A DNA stretch of 64,000 nucleotides, from NCBI RefSeq assembly GCF_001261775.1, contig NZ_LN868538.1, forward strand, positions 1,136,312 through 1,200,311, read 5' to 3'. This DNA comes from Anaeromassilibacillus senegalensis (GTDB lineage: Bacteria > Bacillota > Clostridia > Oscillospirales > Acutalibacteraceae). Both the position numbers and the translations under genes were made by a program. This document shows, one piece after another, positions 60,310 through 64,000 of the stretch (position 1 is its first letter; each line of letters opens with the position of its first letter). The notes under the pieces were generated by a model. It worked only from the letters and a program-made list of their open reading frames with translations, ran no database searches and was not told the DNA's origin.

Positions 60310-60711
60310 TTATCTCTTGGAGAACTGCGGCGCACGACGTGCGGCTTTGAGGCCGTACTTCTTACGCTCTTTCATTCTCGGGTCGCGGGTCAGGAACCCG
60401 GCCTTCTTGAGCGTGGAGCGCAGGTTCTCGGAATCGTACTGGAGCAGAGCGCGGGCGATGCCGTGACGGATCGCGCCGGCCTGGCCGGTTACGCCGCCGC
60501 CTGCCACACGGCAGACAACGTCAAATTTCTCATTGGTCTCTGTGAGCACCAGCGGCTGACGCACGATCAGCTTGAGGGTGTCCAGACCGAAATAATCGTC
60601 AATGTCACGATCGTTGATGGTGACCTTACCAGTTCCCTGGTATACGCGCACGCGCGCGACGGAGCTCTTTCTTCTGCCGGTTCCGTAAAAATAAGGCGCT
60701 TTCTCGTACAT
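60310..60711 (-). CDS. rpsI: 30S ribosomal protein S9
   Basis: 133 residues: [60 protein letters not shown] and the basic tail [10 protein letters not shown] whose end contacts tRNA in the P site. It follows rplM by 17 bp on the same transcript, the conserved L13-S9 pair. Standard length. Confidence 0.97.
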   Translation of the reverse strand: MYEKAPYFYGTGRRKSSVARVRVYQGTGKVTINDRDIDDYFGLDTLKLIVRQPLVLTETNEKFDVVCRVAGGGVTGQAGAIRHGIARALLQYDSENLRSTLKKAGFLTRDPRMKERKKYGLKAARRAPQFSKR

Positions 60712-60728
60712 AATTCAGTCTCCCTCCC

Positions 60729-61157
60729 TTAAAGTTCCCAAACTGCGGGCTTCTGGGCGGCGTGCTTGTGCTCGGCGCCGTCAAACAAACGCAGTCTGGT
60801 CAATGCGGCGCGGCCGATGGTGGTGTCCGGAACCATGCCTTTGACAGCAAGCTCCATCGCCTTGGTCGGACGCTGTTCCATAAGGGTGTCGTACCGGACA
60901 GCCTTCAGATGGCCGATGTAACCGGTGTGACGATAGTAAAATTTCTTCTCCAGCTTTTTGCCGGTGAGAACTGCCTGCGCGCAGTTGATGATAATGACAT
61001 GATCCCCGCAATCGACATGCGGAGCAAAGGTCGGCTTGTGTTTGCCGCGCAGCAGAACGGCAGCCTGCGCCGCAACACGGCCCAGCGGCTTCCCTGCCGC
61101 GTCGATCACATACCACTTGCGGTCGACTTCGCCGGCCTTGGGCATATAAGTGGACAT
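60729..61157 (-). CDS. rplM: 50S ribosomal protein L13
   Basis: 142 residues from the ATG with AGGAGG upstream (MSTYMPKAGEVDRKWYVIDA). L13 motifs: GKPLGRVAAQAAVLLRGKHK, DCGDHVIIINCAQAVLTGKK, YYRHTGYIGHLKAVRYDTLM and RPTKAMELAVKGMVPDTTIG. It binds 23S rRNA early in 50S assembly. The longer frame to 61208 runs back through the structured leader and is not real. It leads the rplM-rpsI operon. Confidence 0.97.
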   Translation of the reverse strand: MSTYMPKAGEVDRKWYVIDAAGKPLGRVAAQAAVLLRGKHKPTFAPHVDCGDHVIIINCAQAVLTGKKLEKKFYYRHTGYIGHLKAVRYDTLMEQRPTKAMELAVKGMVPDTTIGRAALTRLRLFDGAEHKHAAQKPAVWEL

Positions 61158-61192
61158 AGCGTTTACCTCCTGAATTTCGGTATTCTTTTTCC

Positions 61193-61248
61193 AGAGCCTA
61201 TCCCTCAATAAACCCGCGGTTGCGGCAATTTATTCGGGGATAGACTCT
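61193..61248 (-). ncRNA. Structured 5' leader of rplM-rpsI, candidate L13 leader
   Basis: The mRNA would start about 7-10 bases upstream and fold at once: AGAGTCTATCCC pairs with GGGATAGGCTCT, AATAAA with TTTATT inside it, and CCGCAACCGCGG at the tip. No T-run follows, so it is not a terminator. Autoregulatory L13 leaders are known in Firmicutes; whether this is the same motif needs covariance search. Confidence 0.6.
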
Positions 61249-61261
61249 CAGTGCAGTACTG

Positions 61262-61291
61262 ATCTTACCACAACGGGAACAGGCGTGTCAA
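61262..61291 (-). promoter_or_regulatory. Sigma-A promoter of rplM-rpsI
   Basis: On the minus strand TTGACA (61286-61291), 18 bp, TAAGAT (61262-61267). The rest of 61158-61548 holds the leader, this promoter and the promoter of the next gene (TATAAT at 61502-61507 with a weak TTTCAA 16 bp upstream). Confidence 0.72.
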
Positions 61292-61548
61292 CCCCCAAAT
61301 TCGGAATTTTTAATTTACTTTGGCAAATGCTTCTGTTTTCACGCCTTTTTGGCTTATTATCTCCCTCTGGCTGGCCCGTCATTCTAATAATTTATTTTTT
61401 CACAAGCAGTGCATTCCCTTTCATTCGCGCAAAAAAGAGAACCACCCGCCTTCACAAAAGCGGGCACCTTCTTTGTCCTTTTCAATCCGCGCGCCTTCCT
61501 GTATAATGGACGGATAGAACTCTATATATAATGGAAAGGAAACCGATC

Positions 61549-62259
61549 ATGCAGAAGATACTGGGAGAAATGCGCGCCGCAATGGAGCGCTATGAGATGG
61601 TCGCGCCGGGGGACCGCGTGGCGGTGGGCGTCTCCGGCGGAAAGGACTCGCTTGTACTTTTGACCGCACTGGCAAAGCTGCGGGCGTTTTATCCACAGCC
61701 GTTCGAGGTTGTGGCGCTGACGGTGGACCCCTGCTTTGGCGGCGTCCAGACGGACTATACGCCGGTGGAGTCGCTCTGCCGGGAGCTGGGCGTGGAATAC
61801 CGCCTGCGCCGCTCGCGTTTGGGAGAGATCATCTTTGAGGAGCGCAAGGAGTCCAACCCGTGCAGTTTATGCGCCCGGATGCGCCGGGGCATCCTGCACA
61901 ACATGGCAAAGGAAGCGGGCTGCAACAAGCTGGCGCTGGGCCATCATTTTGACGACGCGGTGCAGACCTTTTATATGAACCTATTTTATGGCGGGAAGCT
62001 GGGCTGCTTCTCACCGAAAAGCTATCTTTCCCGGAAGGATTTATGGCTGATCCGCCCCCTGGTATTCACGGAGGAAAGCGCGGTGCGTTCCGCCGCGCGG
62101 AGACACGCGCTGCCCGTGGTCAAGAGCGCTTGCCCGGTCGACGGCGCGACCAGCCGGCAGGATACCGCCGGGCTGATTGCGGAGCTGGAACAGCGGTTCC
62201 CCGACCTGCGGGCGAAGACAATGGGCGCGTTACAGCGCGCCCACTTGGACAACTGGTAA
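61549..62259 (+). CDS. TtcA/TilS-type PP-loop ATPase (tRNA 2-thiolation family)
   Basis: 236 residues. The ATP pyrophosphatase P-loop is VGVSGGKDSLVLLTAL; the cysteine motif CSLCARMRRG and the later SACPVDG cysteine are placed as in TtcA, which binds a [4Fe-4S] cluster and makes 2-thiocytidine at tRNA position 32. GHHFDDAVQTFYMNLFYGGKL matches the family as well. The start at 61549 follows AAAGGAAA; the ATG at 61531 lacks a ribosome site. It is a single gene. Family assignment is firm, the exact tRNA target is inferred. Confidence 0.9.
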   Translation: MQKILGEMRAAMERYEMVAPGDRVAVGVSGGKDSLVLLTALAKLRAFYPQPFEVVALTVDPCFGGVQTDYTPVESLCRELGVEYRLRRSRLGEIIFEERKESNPCSLCARMRRGILHNMAKEAGCNKLALGHHFDDAVQTFYMNLFYGGKLGCFSPKSYLSRKDLWLIRPLVFTEESAVRSAARRHALPVVKSACPVDGATSRQDTAGLIAELEQRFPDLRAKTMGALQRAHLDNW

Positions 62260-62261
62260 CA

Positions 62262-62745
62262 GACCTCCGGTCGGGACGGCCCGCCCTTTTCTTTTTCCGG
62301 GGTCGGAACCGCGCAGTGGCGGGACGGTCGGAACAATCTCCCGGGGCCTTTTTCACCTCGCAGGTAATGATTAAAACGCGTTTTTCCGCTTTTCTGAAAA
62401 GCGGCGGGATCAAAGGGCAGGGCCCTTTGCCGCTCCTCGCAAGGAGCGGGACTCTTGTTCCTGAGAAGAGCGAGTGGGAACGAGTGATATTGTCCTTTGT
62501 GAGACAGGGTGCTGCCTCTGGGGCTTTTCTCCGTTCCCCAGCTTCCGCTGGGGGTATACGTCGCTTTGAAAAGCGACAGCAAAGACTTTTTACTTTAAAA
62601 AGTAAAACAAATTTTATTAAAACAATTTTTTACATTGCGAAAACCGTGGGGTCTTCGCTTTCAGAAATCACTAGAATATTTATTGCATACGCAACATTTT
62701 TTAACCTGTTATTTCACTTCATGACAAAGCTATAATATATTGTTG
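62262..62745. repeat. Type-1 edge and inverted type-2 dispersed repeat
   Basis: Starts three bases after the stop of the TtcA-like gene: GACCTCCGGTCGGGACGGCC, AACCGCGCAGTGGCGGGACG (inverted match to 3550-3620), then CCGCTTTTctgAAAAGCGG, GCTCCTcgcaAGGAGC, GAGTGGGAACGAGTGATATT, CCCAGCttccGCTGGG and GTCGCTTTgaAAAGCGAC, then AT-rich DNA to 62745 with ATTGCatacGCAA-like hairpins. Confidence 0.83.
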
Positions 62746-62769
62746 CATGCGCAATGTTATATCAAAATT

Positions 62770-64000
62770 TTAATTGGCATTGAAAGACGTTCCATCCCAA
62801 GTATAAAGGACGGTCTCTTCCTCCCCTGTCGCCTGGTTCCAGATTTTCGCCGCAATTTCCCCTTCCGCGGGCTGTTCCAACAGCACTGAGGACTCGCGGG
62901 AATCGTGTCGTTCGATTTGCCCGATTTGGGAAAGAATCCCATCTTTATTGACACTATATATATTGTAGGAATTTCCGCCGCTCCACAGCCAGCTTCCGAG
63001 CGCAAAGTCCGGATTGCCGTCACCGTTGTAGTCGGCAATCTGTAGGGCAACCGGGCCGTAAAAGCAAATGTCCTCATCGGTTCCCAAATTTACGGGAATC
63101 TGCGAAATCACCGTTCCGTCGCGCACGGATTGGAGGACAAACCGACCCACGTAGTTGTCGCCGTCCTGAAAATAGCCGCCGTAAATGAAATCCGGGTCGT
63201 TGGAATTCCATATACGCCCTTCGGTCATGACCAGCTGGAGCTCAATCGTGCCGCCGCCCAAGAGCTCCACCGGCGTGCCGCTCAACGAAAACGGCAATTC
63301 CAGCTGATTTGCCGCCGGTTCGTCTGCCTTTGTTCCGCCGACTCCGCTGATTTGAATGGTTTCTTCAGAGAGGATATCGCCTGTTTCGGACAAAATCGCC
63401 GCGTCTAATTCCACCGTATCCATCGCGTCCACGCCGATCTGCGCGCGGTAGGTCTTCCCCGGCTCCCAGTTTCCCGACTCGCTTTCTTCCTCAAAGGCGT
63501 GCCAGCTCATGCCCTGCCCGTCCTTCGTTAACAAACGACCGCTGACGTGCAGGGACAAACGCGTCCCCCGCTCCAGCTTCTGCGGGATCGTAAAGCGGAG
63601 CTCTTCCGCCTGCGGGTCGTACACGACGGAATCCGTCAGCGCTTTCAGCGGCGCGGTCGAAGCTTGCCGGGCAAAACCCACGGGCGGGACGGCGTTCCCC
63701 TCATACTTCCAGCCGCTCAGCCACCCGTAAGCGGCGCGGTAGTAGTCCCCGTCGATCTCCAGATAGGTATTTCCGATATTGGACGCCATGTGCTGTCCGC
63801 CGTCCTTCATCCGGATGTACAGGGTCTTTGTCTCGCCTTCCAATTCCTCGGCCTGCTCCGCGTATCTGCCGTCGCTTTCATTGAGCAGGCGGACGACCTC
63901 CGGAATCTCCTCCTGTGTAAAAAGCCGGTACTGCCGTCCCTCCGTTCCCGGATCTACCAACAGCTCGATCTGCTCCACCTCGCCGGCGCGCAAATTTTGC
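62770..64000 (-). CDS. Uncharacterised secreted-type protein with VCBS/FG-GAP-like C-terminus (partial, 5' end outside window)
   Basis: The frame is open across the right edge (the TTG at 63993 is internal), so the N-terminus is missing. About 410 residues are visible. The C-terminal part has a calcium-loop-like motif typical of VCBS/FG-GAP repeats (LQIADYNGDGNPDFALGSWL), and the middle a beta-rich region (LELPFSLSGTPVELLGGGTI). The first part includes TEGRQYRLFTQEEIPEVVRL. A surface or lipoprotein role is likely but the missing N-terminus prevents proof. The stop is about 20 bp from the end of a type-2 repeat. Confidence 0.68.
   Translation of the reverse strand, partial: QNLRAGEVEQIELLVDPGTEGRQYRLFTQEEIPEVVRLLNESDGRYAEQAEELEGETKTLYIRMKDGGQHMASNIGNTYLEIDGDYYRAAYGWLSGWKYEGNAVPPVGFARQASTAPLKALTDSVVYDPQAEELRFTIPQKLERGTRLSLHVSGRLLTKDGQGMSWHAFEEESESGNWEPGKTYRAQIGVDAMDTVELDAAILSETGDILSEETIQISGVGGTKADEPAANQLELPFSLSGTPVELLGGGTIELQLVMTEGRIWNSNDPDFIYGGYFQDGDNYVGRFVLQSVRDGTVISQIPVNLGTDEDICFYGPVALQIADYNGDGNPDFALGSWLWSGGNSYNIYSVNKDGILSQIGQIERHDSRESSVLLEQPAEGEIAAKIWNQATGEEETVLYTWDGTSFNAN

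Overview
The window looks like the chromosome of a moderately GC-rich, low-oxygen, spore-forming member of the Clostridia, most like the Oscillospiraceae/Ruminococcaceae. This rests on gene content, not a database match: a 56-aa 2[4Fe-4S] clostridial ferredoxin, rubrerythrin, SpoVT, AbrB-type regulators, a YabE-like G5/3D protein, the RicT/YabB/RsmI neighbourhood known from Firmicutes, strong AGGAGG ribosome sites and frequent TTG starts. Intergenic regions are large and packed with dispersed repeats, roughly an eighth of the window.

Layout. 1-7.8 kb: ricT (cut by the left edge), ferredoxin, an unknown gene, trmN6-rsmI, rubrerythrin, an AbrB-like regulator and an XRE regulator. 7.9-12 kb: a YdcF-like membrane protein, an ECF sigma factor coupled to a large LytR-CpsA-Psr/beta-propeller membrane protein, an XRE gene with a coupled 37-aa ORF, and a ribbon-helix-helix gene. 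13-19 kb: ClbS/DfsB-like protein, nitroreductase, cupin, esterase, a DUF7916-like TIM barrel and pgcA. 20-26 kb: phosphodiesterase, divergent from three small unknown genes, then proB-proA plus an unknown membrane gene, and a 127-bp tandem array. 26-31 kb: cation/proton antiporter, a tandem RHH protein, a SipW-type secreted protein and a membrane-anchored XRE regulator. 31-39 kb: the rimP-nusA-infB-rbfA-nrnA-truB-ribF-rpsO-pnp translation/RNA locus, but visibly damaged. One ORF joins the NusA N-terminus to the IF-2 C-terminus, nrnA runs into a truB tail through low-complexity DNA, and the pnp end is frameshifted. 39-49 kb: GNAT acetyltransferase, a 1476-aa LRR/discoidin/FIVAR surface protein, spoVT, a lipoprotein and a 738-aa SipW-type/GLUG protein. 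49-53.5 kb: rpe followed by four Rnf-like genes (C-D-E-A). 55-64 kb: two small membrane genes, the YabE-like protein, a DnaA-box-rich intergenic region, a methyltransferase pseudogene, two small genes, rplM-rpsI with a structured leader, a TtcA-like gene and a partial VCBS-like protein.

Two features stand out. First, a repeat family made of chains of short stem-loops recurs at seven or more intergenic sites. Its arms change in a compensating way between copies, which points to selection on folded structure. Second, the rpe-linked Rnf-like module lacks rnfB and rnfG and has lost residues for NADH/FMN binding, the intramembrane iron-sulfur cluster and probably flavinylation, yet all four frames are intact and tightly overlapping. 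It may be a repurposed complex.

No tRNA, rRNA, CRISPR array, transposase or integrase was recognised.
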